DNA of 5,820 nucleotides from Thermoanaerobacterales bacterium (GCA_012839145.1 DUNY01000340.1:1-5820); one strand, 5' to 3'. Shown: positions 1 to 5,577, counted from the stretch's first letter. The notes: generated by a model not told the origin, from the sequence alone. A program made the numbers and translations.

Positions 1-33
1 AAAGCGGTATATTCATACATTCAATGAGAGATT

Positions 34-66
34 AAAAAGACATTCAATCTAGTGAATGTCTTTTTT
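34..66 (+). terminator. Intrinsic terminator of the upstream transcription unit
   Basis: A perfect 13-bp inverted repeat (34-46 with 53-65) has a 6-base loop (ATCTAG), and its right arm ends in a run of six T. The left arm begins with five A, so the hairpin could also work on the minus strand. It insulates the racemase gene from whatever lies upstream. The only trace of an upstream gene is a possible coding tail in frame 1 that ends at TGA 25-27 (last residues SYIQ). That tail is too short to identify or to prove coding. Confidence 0.85.
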
Positions 67-97
67 AAAAGGCAAATATAAAATTTCTCCACATGCA

Positions 98-103
98 TAT
101 AAT
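98..103 (+). promoter_or_regulatory. Possible -10 element for the racemase gene
   Basis: An exact TATAAT lies about 70 bases before the start codon, downstream of the terminator. It would give a leader of roughly 60 bases. No good -35 hexamer sits 16-18 bases upstream, and such a string is common by chance in AT-rich DNA, so this is only a candidate. Confidence 0.3.
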
Positions 104-157
104 ATGTTTTTTAATAAAACAATTAAGTTTTTATATTTAAATTCTATCATGAAGAAT

Positions 158-174
158 GGAGGCTATATGTTTTG
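158..174 (+). promoter_or_regulatory. Ribosome binding site that selects a TTG start
   Basis: GGAGG at 158-162 lies 9 bases before TTG (172-174), an ideal spacing. An ATG at 167-169 is closer (4 bases) but is out of frame and gives only a nine-codon reading frame ending at TAG. The next in-frame ATG is codon 32, which would remove the first strand and helix of the fold just before the catalytic lysine. TTG is therefore the supported start. Confidence 0.75.
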
Positions 175-1236
175 TATATCCCGTGTGTGGAAATAGATTT
201 AAAAAAAATAGAATATAACACCAAGCAGTTAGTTAATCTATGCAGCAATAATGGAATTGAAGTAATGGGAATAACTAAGGGAGTATGCGGACAGGTTGAT
301 GTAGCAAAAGCTATAATTAAAGGAGGTGTGAAAAAGCTAGGGGAGTCCAGAATACAAAATATAAGGGCACTAAAGCATTCGGGAATAGACATTCCCATAT
401 ATTTAATCAGAATACCTATGTTATCAGAAGTGGTAGATGTGGTTCGATGGGCTGATGGAAGCCTAAATTCGGAAATAAAAGTAATAAAGGGTTTATCGGA
501 ATCGGCACGATCTTTTGGGAAAGACCATAGGGTTATACTAATGGTGGACGTTGGAGACCTGAGAGAAGGAGTTTTGCCTGAACATGTAATAGAAACCGTT
601 GACGAAATAATAGATCTTCCGGGTATTGAATTTGAAGGTATTGGGACTAATTTGGGGTGTTACGGAGGAATAATGGCCAGTTACAAAAATATGAAACTAC
701 TAGTGAATTTAGCCAAGGATATTGAAAGAGAGTATGGCTTTGAAGTAAAAACCTTATCAGGAGGGAACTCATCCACAATTTCACTGTTAGAACGCGGCCA
801 ACTACCTTCCGGTATTAATCAATTCCGAATAGGTGAAGGCATCCTATTGGGAAATGAGCCAAGCGTTTCAAGGCCATTGCCCGGCACGCATCAGGATGCA
901 ATAATACTTAAAACGGAAGCAATAGAAGTAAAAACAAAACCTTCATATCCCATAGGAGAAATTGGGCATGATGCTTTTGGAAACATCCCAGCTTTTGAGG
1001 ATAAGGGGCCTATGAGAAGGGCAATTGTGGCATTAGGCAAACAAGATTGTCAGATAGAAGATCTTTCACCTATGGATACAACTATACAGATTCTTGGTGC
1101 CAGTAGTGACCATTTGTTGTTGGATGTAACGCAAAGCTGCAATACAGAGGTCGGGACCATAATAGAGTTTAATCTGTCTTATGGAGCATTACTTGGCCTT
1201 ATGACTTCAAGATATGTTGCAAAATATACAATATGA
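172..1236 (+). CDS. orr: Ornithine/alanine racemase-family PLP enzyme (Orr-like)
   Basis: This is a predicted cytoplasmic PLP-dependent amino acid racemase of the alanine racemase N-terminal barrel fold (COG3457/Orr type). The 354-residue length is normal for that family. The N-terminus (VEIDLKKI, residues 6-13) begins the first barrel strand. GITKGVCG (33-40) holds Lys36, the expected Schiff-base lysine. The later family blocks are also present: MVDVGDLREGV, GIGTNLGCYGG, SGGNSST, QFRIGEGILLG and GHDAFGN, so the enzyme looks intact. Characterised relatives interconvert L- and D-ornithine in clostridial ornithine fermentation (EC 5.1.1.12), while others are annotated only as alanine/ornithine racemases. 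None of the D-ornithine aminomutase or other pathway genes is in the window, so the substrate is inferred. The gene stands alone, with a terminator before it and no hairpin directly after its stop, so transcripts may run into the RNA region downstream. Confidence 0.88.
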   Translation: MYIPCVEIDLKKIEYNTKQLVNLCSNNGIEVMGITKGVCGQVDVAKAIIKGGVKKLGESRIQNIRALKHSGIDIPIYLIRIPMLSEVVDVVRWADGSLNSEIKVIKGLSESARSFGKDHRVILMVDVGDLREGVLPEHVIETVDEIIDLPGIEFEGIGTNLGCYGGIMASYKNMKLLVNLAKDIEREYGFEVKTLSGGNSSTISLLERGQLPSGINQFRIGEGILLGNEPSVSRPLPGTHQDAIILKTEAIEVKTKPSYPIGEIGHDAFGNIPAFEDKGPMRRAIVALGKQDCQIEDLSPMDTTIQILGASSDHLLLDVTQSCNTEVGTIIEFNLSYGALLGLMTSRYVAKYTI

Positions 1237-1249
1237 TTTGTTGTTGGTT

Positions 1250-1255
1250 TATAAT
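1250..1255 (+). promoter_or_regulatory. Possible -10 element for the structured RNA
   Basis: A perfect TATAAT sits 14 bases after the racemase stop and would place the RNA 5' end near 1262, just before the foldable segment. No convincing -35 hexamer is visible (best fit TACAAT at 17-base spacing). The RNA could instead be released from racemase read-through transcripts. Confidence 0.35.
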
Positions 1256-1261
1256 ATTTTT

Positions 1262-1595
1262 GTCAGAGTGTTGAAACAATCGAGTGAACCTAAAGTTGAT
1301 TCTGGTGTGGAAAGTTACTCAGGTTAAGATGATGACACCTCTCCCTGAAACATAACCTGTTACTTTTAGATTGGTTCTACACTACGCAGGGGCAGAGTGC
1401 GTCCTGCGCGCTGCCACTGCACCCTTGTCCCAAGCAACTTGAATAATAACGGTCTTGCTTGAAAGGAATCGTTTGCCATTATCTTCACCTCGGAAAAGTT
1501 TCTACTAAAAACAAAGCTACATAGAGAATTTTATAGCTGAAACATGACATGGCTTATACTTTCGTTCATAAAGCTTCTCCTTTAAGAAGTTTTTT
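1262..1595 (+). ncRNA. Candidate structured non-coding RNA with pseudoknot
   Basis: No credible protein is encoded here on either strand, yet the segment is richer in GC than its flanks and full of nested complementarity. I see five elements. (1) GAACC 1286-1290 pairs with GGTTC 1373-1377, continued by TAAAGT 1291-1296 with 1362-1368 (one bulge). (2) Inside it, CAGGTTA 1320-1326 pairs perfectly with TAACCTG 1353-1359. (3) GGTGT 1304-1308 pairs with ACACC 1335-1339 and crosses stem 2, making an H-type pseudoknot. (4) A GC-rich hairpin spans 1386-1420: GCAG/CTGC, GGCAG/CTGCC, TGCG/CGCG, with loop TCCTG. (5) CAAGCAA 1431-1437 pairs perfectly with TTGCTTG 1455-1461. A T-tract terminator at 1570-1595 supports the plus strand. 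I found no tmRNA, RNase P, SRP, T-box or common riboswitch signatures. The raiA RNA of Firmicutes has similar size and complexity, but I cannot confirm membership. The 3' part (about 1480-1569) is AT-rich and less structured. Confidence 0.6.
1570..1595 (+). terminator. Intrinsic terminator of the RNA (and racemase) transcript
   Basis: AAAGCTTCT (1570-1578) pairs with 1585-1593 (nine pairs, one of them G-U) around the loop CCTTTA, and the right arm merges into TTTTTT (1590-1595). The T-run follows the plus-strand hairpin, so this ends transcription coming from the racemase/RNA side. Confidence 0.7.
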
Positions 1596-1600
1596 AATGA

Positions 1601-1630
1601 TAAAGAGGCAGAACTTATTCTACCTCTTTA
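1601..1630 (-). terminator. Hairpin downstream of ndh, probable terminator
   Basis: TAAAGAGG (1601-1608) pairs with CCTCTTTA (1623-1630). After a single mismatch, AGAA 1610-1613 pairs with TTCT 1618-1621 around the loop CTTA. It begins nine bases past the ndh stop codon on the minus strand. The arm ends in CTCTTTA and is followed by TCATT rather than a clean T-run, so termination may be inefficient, or the hairpin may mainly stabilise the 3' end. It sits only 5 bases from the opposing terminator, making a compact convergent pair. Confidence 0.6.
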
Positions 1631-1639
1631 AATAAGTAT

Positions 1640-3361
1640 TTATGTCAGATTCATTTGGCTACGCCTAATTAATCGCTTTAAGACCTTGGAAGCATAAGGT
1701 ATCACATAGTAGTCAAGTCCGAAGGAACGGCCCGCACCAGCCAACATCGCTATAGACACTACCAAGAACCACATATCACCTGAACCGGAGATGATGAAAT
1801 TCAAGTTCATGAATATGGATCCTAGTGCTGCCAATACGGTGAATAAACCGAGGATAAAGCATATGCCCAGGGCTATTTCACCAAGAGTTATCATGGCTTG
1901 GAATAAAAGTGCATTAGGGAAAACCACTTTTTCCATAAATTGTACGTACCATTCGGGTGTATTTGGGCCGATAGGTGCTGTGGAAGCCCCTGCAACTAAT
2001 TTATCTCCGGTTGAAAGCCATCCTGCGTTAACCTTTTCAAGGCCGGACATGAGCCATTTATAACCGAGGAAAATTCTCAGTAGAGCTAGCCACGCGGCAC
2101 TGGTGCTTACACCGATATGTTTTACAACCATTGGCTTATTTCTGGTTTTACGGAAAAATTGGCGGTCGATATAGTCCAGAATAAAGCCAAAACCGCTTAC
2201 CCCGAATAAATAATGAATATCAGCCAGGTGTTTAGCGCCGGAAGCAAGAAAACCTTTAAGCTTCAATCCCATTACTTCAGCAACACAGTATTCGGCACCG
2301 ATGGAAACCATATTCCCATGAAGTTTAAGGTTCAATGGTTTTTTAGGCCTGTTATTTATTTCGGCAGATATATTATAAGCAGCACACTTAGCTGACTGTA
2401 TGGCTGATTCCACTAATGCAGGCATGACATTCCCTGCTTTGTCAGTGTAACAACAATTGTCACCAATTGCATAAATGCCTGGTTCACTAGTCTCCATATA
2501 CTTGCTGACTAATATTCTATTGCGTTTCCCAACTTTAAGGTCGATGTCTGCTACCGTAGCGTTGGCTTGTACACCGCCGGTCCAAATAAGAGTTTGTGTA
2601 TTTATTGTTTCACCAGATTCGAGCGTGAAAGAATCTGATGACACATTGGCGATGCATGAGCTTGTAAGTATTCGAACTCCCTTTTTCTTCAAGTAATTTG
2701 TAGCATTTTCTATTAGGCTGTCTGACATGGTTGGGAGTATCTTTGGCAATGCTTCTACTACCATTAATGATACTTCATTGCGTTTTATATTGTAATCGAT
2801 ACAAAGATCTTCTACCCATTCCACCAGTTCACCTATCATTTCAATACCGGTAAAACCACCACCGCCGACCACAAAGGTTAAAAGGTCCTTTCTTTTAGTT
2901 ACATCTTTTTCGGTGCTGGCAATTTTAAACATGTTTACGATATGATCTCTTATTCTTAAAGCGTCCTCATGAGACCATAAAGTGAAAGCGTTTTCTTTCA
3001 TCCCAGGGATGTCAAAAAAAGCGGGCTCACTACCACATGCTAGAATAAGGTAATCAAAAGTATATTCATTATCTACACCGTAGAGTTTACGTGCTTTTAC
3101 ATCGACTTTACTGATCTCATCTACAACCAGTTTTACTCGAGTTTGATCGAGAGCTGACTCCAATGAATACAAGGTCCCATCTTCGGGAATACGGTTTCCT
3201 GCGACTTCATGCAATTGGGTCAAATATATTTGGTTTGGACTCTTATTTATCAGTGTTATCTCCACGTTCTTATTTTTTCGTAGGAATTTATCCAACGCTT
3301 GAGCCGCAGTGAGGCCCCCAAAGCCACCTCCTAATACAACAATTTTCTTTTTACTATCCAT
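1640..3361 (-). CDS. ndh: Type-II NADH dehydrogenase fused to a DoxX-like membrane domain
   Basis: This is a predicted membrane-bound FAD enzyme oxidising NADH and passing electrons to a quinone or another acceptor. Residues 1 to about 405 form a two-dinucleotide-fold oxidoreductase. The FAD site is VLGGGFGG (9-16), LILACGSEP lies at 105-113, the NADH-binding fold is VVGGGGFTGIE (164-174), and the second FAD motif is GIYAIGDNC (295-303). In the region matching the NDH-2 quinone-site motif (AQxAxQ type), the sequence reads ESAIQ (318-322). It keeps the second glutamine (Q322) but has Glu where the first is usual. HYLFG (383-387) is typical of the end of the core enzyme. Ordinary NDH-2 proteins end near 400 residues; this one continues to 573 with four hydrophobic segments (about 422-440, 484-503, 504-524, 530-545), resembling DoxX/DoxD. 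The start is ATG with GAGGAGG eight bases upstream (3370-3376). A Rex-like site precedes it. The electron acceptor is not known from sequence. Confidence 0.85.
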   Translation of the reverse strand: MDSKKKIVVLGGGFGGLTAAQALDKFLRKNKNVEITLINKSPNQIYLTQLHEVAGNRIPEDGTLYSLESALDQTRVKLVVDEISKVDVKARKLYGVDNEYTFDYLILACGSEPAFFDIPGMKENAFTLWSHEDALRIRDHIVNMFKIASTEKDVTKRKDLLTFVVGGGGFTGIEMIGELVEWVEDLCIDYNIKRNEVSLMVVEALPKILPTMSDSLIENATNYLKKKGVRILTSSCIANVSSDSFTLESGETINTQTLIWTGGVQANATVADIDLKVGKRNRILVSKYMETSEPGIYAIGDNCCYTDKAGNVMPALVESAIQSAKCAAYNISAEINNRPKKPLNLKLHGNMVSIGAEYCVAEVMGLKLKGFLASGAKHLADIHYLFGVSGFGFILDYIDRQFFRKTRNKPMVVKHIGVSTSAAWLALLRIFLGYKWLMSGLEKVNAGWLSTGDKLVAGASTAPIGPNTPEWYVQFMEKVVFPNALLFQAMITLGEIALGICFILGLFTVLAALGSIFMNLNFIISGSGDMWFLVVSIAMLAGAGRSFGLDYYVIPYASKVLKRLIRRSQMNLT

Positions 3362-3392
3362 TTGCTCATCCTCCTCTGAAAATAATTAATAC

Positions 3393-3410
3393 TTGTTTGA
3401 ACCATCACAA
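3393..3410. promoter_or_regulatory. Rex-like operator upstream of ndh
   Basis: TTGTTTG-AACC-ATCACAA matches 11 of the 14 arm positions of the Rex consensus TTGT(T/G)AA-N4-TT(A/C)ACAA, including both invariant outer cores TTGT and ACAA at the correct spacing. It lies 32 bases before the ndh start codon, and ndh is a classical Rex target in other Firmicutes. An overlapping perfect palindrome, TTGTTTG-N8-CAAACAA (3393-3414), could instead be the true operator for a different regulator. If the promoter at 3471-3499 is right, the site lies downstream of the transcription start and would act as a roadblock. Confidence 0.5.
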
Positions 3411-3470
3411 ACAAAAAGTCAATGAATTTTTACACAAAGTACACAAGTTGTTCATAATATTCTACAGTTA

Positions 3471-3499
3471 ATTATACACTATAATATATTCTATGAAAA
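3471..3499 (-). promoter_or_regulatory. Candidate ndh promoter
   Basis: On the minus strand, TTTTCA (3499-3494, four of six matches to TTGACA) is followed after 17 bases by a perfect TATAAT (3476-3471). Transcription would begin near 3464 and give a leader of about 100 bases that includes the Rex-like site. Confidence 0.4.
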
Positions 3500-3732
3500 G
3501 ATATATTTTCCTGCCTATATGATAAAATAAAAAGGACAATAAGTATGTAATATAAATCACACTTTGTATAATTATTTTTACAAAAATATATTTTAGGAAG
3601 GATTTTTCAAACCTTTGAAGAAATACAATTAAAAGCCAAGTCAATACGAGTATTAAAAATCTAATAATATATTCGTTTTAAGAGGTAGGTTATAGCTTGG
3701 TTAATCTAAAACTTTTATCATGAATAGCGACT

Positions 3733-3750
3733 AAGGAGGTAATAATCACG
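3733..3750 (+). promoter_or_regulatory. Strong RBS pointing to a non-canonical apbE start (ACG)
   Basis: AAGGAGGT (3733-3740) is a near-complete anti-16S match. At the ideal distance (8 bases after GGAGG) lies ACG AAA TCT, in frame with the lipoprotein signal peptide and apbE. No ATG, GTG or TTG exists in this frame between the upstream stop (TGA 3721-3723) and GTG 3835. ATC 3745 and ATA 3742 are the only other near-cognate options and are closer to the SD. Either ACG (or ATC) is used, or an ATG was lost by mutation or sequence error. Confidence 0.65.
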
Positions 3751-4800
3751 AAATCTATCTATGTTAAAACGAAACTATTAACAGCAGCTTTAATCATCAT
3801 TACCCTGATAACTGTTACGGCTTGTAGCCGTTCTGTGGACAAAAAGCCGGTTACAAAGACTAATTTTATGCTCGATACACTGGTAAGAATACAAGCCTTT
3901 GGTTCTAATGCTTCAGAGGCCATTGATAAAGCATTCAACAGGATTAACGATATCGAAAAAAAGATGACGGCAAAAGCTGATTCCAGTGAAGTAGTCGAAA
4001 TAAATAAGAGGGCAGGAGAAGATTTCTACAAGGTGAGCTCTGACACATTTTTTGTTATTAAAAAAAGTCTTCAATATTCTAAGTCTTCTAAGGGAAAATT
4101 TGATATAACAGTGGGACCGTTAGTGAAATTATGGGGTATTGGTACAGATAAGGCACGTGTACCAGCCCTTGATGAAATAAAAGAGGCATTAGAACTGGTT
4201 GATTACAATCAAGTGGAATTAAAGGAGAGTGAAAACAGTGTCTTTTTGAGAAAACCCGGTATGTCCATAGACTTGGGAGGAATTGCAAAGGGATATGCCG
4301 CTGATGAGGTAGTCAAAACATTGAGAGAAAATGGTATAGAAAGTGGCACGGTAGACTTAGGAGGTAATATCTTTGTTTTAGGAACAAAACCTGATGGGAA
4401 ATCATGGAAGATAGGATTACAAAATCCTTTTGACACAAGAGGAAGCATCTTTGCAACGGTGGAAGTTGCGGATAAGACATTGGTTACATCCGGCCCTTAC
4501 GAAAGATATTTTGAAGAAAATGGGAAACAGTATCACCATATATTGGATACTTACTCAGGATTCCCTGTAGAAAACGGTTTAATGGGTGTTACAATAATAT
4601 CTGACAGTTCTATAGACGCTGATGCTTTATCTACAGCGGTGTTTTCTCTGGGGCTTGAGGATGGAATGAAATTCATTGAGGCTCAAAAAAATATTGATGC
4701 CGTTTTTGTAACTATTGACTATGGAGTATGTACTAGTTTGGGAATAGAAAAATACAATTTTGAAATTATAGACAGGCAATTTCACATAATAAAAAAATAA
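3748..4800 (+). CDS. apbE: ApbE-family FAD:protein FMN transferase, lipoprotein
   Basis: Predicted extracytoplasmic, membrane-anchored enzyme that cleaves FAD and attaches FMN to Thr/Ser of target proteins (EC 2.7.1.180), such as Rnf subunits or FMN-binding-domain electron carriers. From the ACG start it has 350 residues: a basic n-region (KSIYVKTK, 2-9), a hydrophobic core (10-22) and a lipobox VTAC with Cys26. A start at GTG 3835 would give 321 residues with no signal peptide and no Shine-Dalgarno sequence, so I reject it. Family blocks, numbered from ACG, are MLDTLV (41-46), FDITVGPLVKLWG (118-130), DLGGIAKGYAAD (175-186), DLGGNIFVLG (203-212), HHILD (263-267) and DADALST (290-296). The last is the conserved metal-binding region. 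The protein looks complete apart from its odd start codon. It is divergent from ndh and upstream of rex, with no clear terminator before rex. The flavinylated target is not in the window. Confidence 0.85.
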   Translation, partial: TKSIYVKTKLLTAALIIITLITVTACSRSVDKKPVTKTNFMLDTLVRIQAFGSNASEAIDKAFNRINDIEKKMTAKADSSEVVEINKRAGEDFYKVSSDTFFVIKKSLQYSKSSKGKFDITVGPLVKLWGIGTDKARVPALDEIKEALELVDYNQVELKESENSVFLRKPGMSIDLGGIAKGYAADEVVKTLRENGIESGTVDLGGNIFVLGTKPDGKSWKIGLQNPFDTRGSIFATVEVADKTLVTSGPYERYFEENGKQYHHILDTYSGFPVENGLMGVTIISDSSIDADALSTAVFSLGLEDGMKFIEAQKNIDAVFVTIDYGVCTSLGIEKYNFEIIDRQFHIIKK

Positions 4801-4828
4801 CTCACAACAGATATATCAGCGACATACA

Positions 4829-4846
4829 TTGTTAAATAATTAACAA
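4829..4846. promoter_or_regulatory. Rex operator 1 (perfect palindrome)
   Basis: TTGTTAA-ATAA-TTAACAA is a perfect 18-base inverted repeat identical to the clostridial Rex consensus. It overlaps the -35 hexamer of the upstream rex promoter (4840-4845), so bound Rex should block RNA polymerase when NADH is low. Its position in front of rex indicates autoregulation. Confidence 0.9.
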
Positions 4847-4867
4847 AGATTTAGACAATAGTATAAC
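4840..4867 (+). promoter_or_regulatory. Candidate rex promoter P1
   Basis: TTAACA (4840-4845, five of six) and TATAAC (4862-4867, five of six) are separated by 16 bases. The -35 lies inside Rex operator 1, and the predicted start (about 4874) lies inside operator 2, so both operators cover this promoter. Confidence 0.55.
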
Positions 4868-4868
4868 A

Positions 4869-4886
4869 TTGTGACTAATTTCACTT
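4869..4886. promoter_or_regulatory. Rex operator 2 (imperfect palindrome)
   Basis: TTGTGAC-TAAT-TTCACTT matches 12 of 14 arm positions of the general Rex box TTGTGAA-N4-TTCACAA. Its start is exactly 40 bases from that of operator 1, close to four helical turns, so two Rex dimers could sit on roughly the same DNA face. It ends 6 bases before the -35 of the downstream promoter. Confidence 0.72.
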
Positions 4887-4892
4887 TTACTA

Positions 4893-4921
4893 TTGTAAAA
4901 ACATAACTATTGTGCTAGAAT
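4893..4921 (+). promoter_or_regulatory. Candidate rex promoter P2 (extended -10)
   Basis: TTGTAA (4893-4898, four of six) and TAGAAT (4916-4921, five of six) are separated by 17 bases, and TGC immediately before the -10 makes it an extended -10. Transcription would start near 4928, right before the ribosome binding site AAGGAG (4930-4935). It is an alternative, or an addition, to P1. Confidence 0.5.
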
Positions 4922-4947
4922 AAATTTCGAAGGAGTGATTTACAGTC

Positions 4948-5577
4948 ATGTTTAAAAAATTCAAGATTCCTGATGCTACTATTGGCCGCTTGTCAATGTA
5001 CTCAAGATATCTTATAGAAGCCGATAAAAAAGGAATAACAACAGTATCGTCACAACACATAGCCAAGGCCACTGGTGTCACTCCTGCTCAGGTGCGTAAA
5101 GACTTAGCTTATTTTGGAGAATTTGGGACCAGAGGAGTGGGATATAACTCCAGAGAGCTATATAACTATATAATGAAGATATTGGGACTAAATAAACAAT
5201 GGTCAGTAGCTATTGTAGGAGCAGGAAATTTGGGCAGAGCCCTTTCTCAATACAAGGGTTTTAACCAAAGAGGCTTTAATATATCATGTATCTTTGATAA
5301 TGATCCGAAAAAAATAGGGAAAAAGATATCCAACATAAATATTTATTCTTTTGATTCTCTAGCAGAAAAGGTTAAAGATTTCAATATAAAACTTGGAATT
5401 ATTGCAGTACCGGCGTCGGCAGCCCAGGAAGTAGCTGATAAATTAGTTAAAGCCGGAGTGAGAGGCATAATAAACTTTGCTCCGGTAAACATAACAGTTG
5501 AAGAAAACATAATTTTGAGAAGAGTTGATTTAGCTGCCCAGTTAGAATATTTGACCTACTATCTGGAGGAAATTTAA
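4948..5577 (+). CDS. rex: Redox-sensing transcriptional repressor Rex
   Basis: A cytoplasmic dimeric repressor that binds DNA when NADH/NAD+ is low and releases it when NADH binds. The 209 residues match the usual Rex length. Residues 1-80 form the winged helix: IPDATIGRL near the start, a recognition-helix region around TPAQVRKDL (45-53), and the conserved FGEFGTRGVGY (56-66). Residues 84 to about 180 are the NADH-binding Rossmann domain, with GAGNLGRAL (91-99) as the glycine-rich loop and Asp117 in IFDNDP as the residue expected to contact the adenosine ribose. The C-terminal segment (VDLAAQLEYLTYYL) is the domain-swapped helix that packs on the partner subunit. The start is ATG 4948, with AAGGAGTGAT upstream, a match to the anti-16S sequence at slightly long spacing. 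Two Rex boxes in front show autoregulation. Its stop overlaps the next gene, so the two are cotranscribed. Confidence 0.97.
   Translation: MFKKFKIPDATIGRLSMYSRYLIEADKKGITTVSSQHIAKATGVTPAQVRKDLAYFGEFGTRGVGYNSRELYNYIMKILGLNKQWSVAIVGAGNLGRALSQYKGFNQRGFNISCIFDNDPKKIGKKISNINIYSFDSLAEKVKDFNIKLGIIAVPASAAQEVADKLVKAGVRGIINFAPVNITVEENIILRRVDLAAQLEYLTYYLEEI

Larger units (their letters stand above)
3362..3747. other. Divergent ndh/apbE intergenic region
   Basis: This very AT-rich, non-coding 386-base stretch lies between two divergent genes. The ndh side holds the ndh ribosome binding site, a Rex-like palindrome and a candidate promoter (listed separately), plus the near-tandem repeat TACACAAAG/TACACAAG at 3431-3447. 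The apbE side holds a TATAAT at 3567-3572 without a good -35, an inverted repeat TTCAAA-CC-TTTGAA (3606-3619), a dyad AATAC-GA-GTATT (3643-3654), and a long-range 7-bp pairing of 3634-3640 with 3696-3702. These could shape a long apbE leader, but I recognise no known riboswitch and cannot place the apbE promoter with confidence. Confidence 0.5.

Noticed and set aside
1391..1420. GCCACTG string as part of a cobalamin riboswitch
   Set aside because: The other conserved cobalamin-riboswitch blocks are missing, and the string is explained by the 1386-1420 hairpin.
1791..2696. Plus-strand open frames inside ndh
   Set aside because: They are shadows of the minus-strand NADH dehydrogenase, with no family resemblance or ribosome binding sites.
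3563..3584. TTTGTA...TACAAA inverted repeat as a Rex site for apbE
   Set aside because: The spacing is wrong, and the second half-site at Rex spacing does not match; it is probably AT-rich chance.
3762..3783. TGTTAA...TTAACA inverted repeat resembling a Rex box
   Set aside because: The spacer is 10 bases where Rex needs 4, and the repeat lies inside signal-peptide codons.
4088..4448. Minus-strand open frames inside apbE
   Set aside because: They overlap a well-supported plus-strand gene, have no ribosome binding sites, and give no recognisable protein.
3835..4800. ApbE reading frame starting at GTG 3835
   Set aside because: There is no Shine-Dalgarno sequence before this GTG, and a start here would discard an intact lipoprotein signal peptide directly upstream in the same frame.
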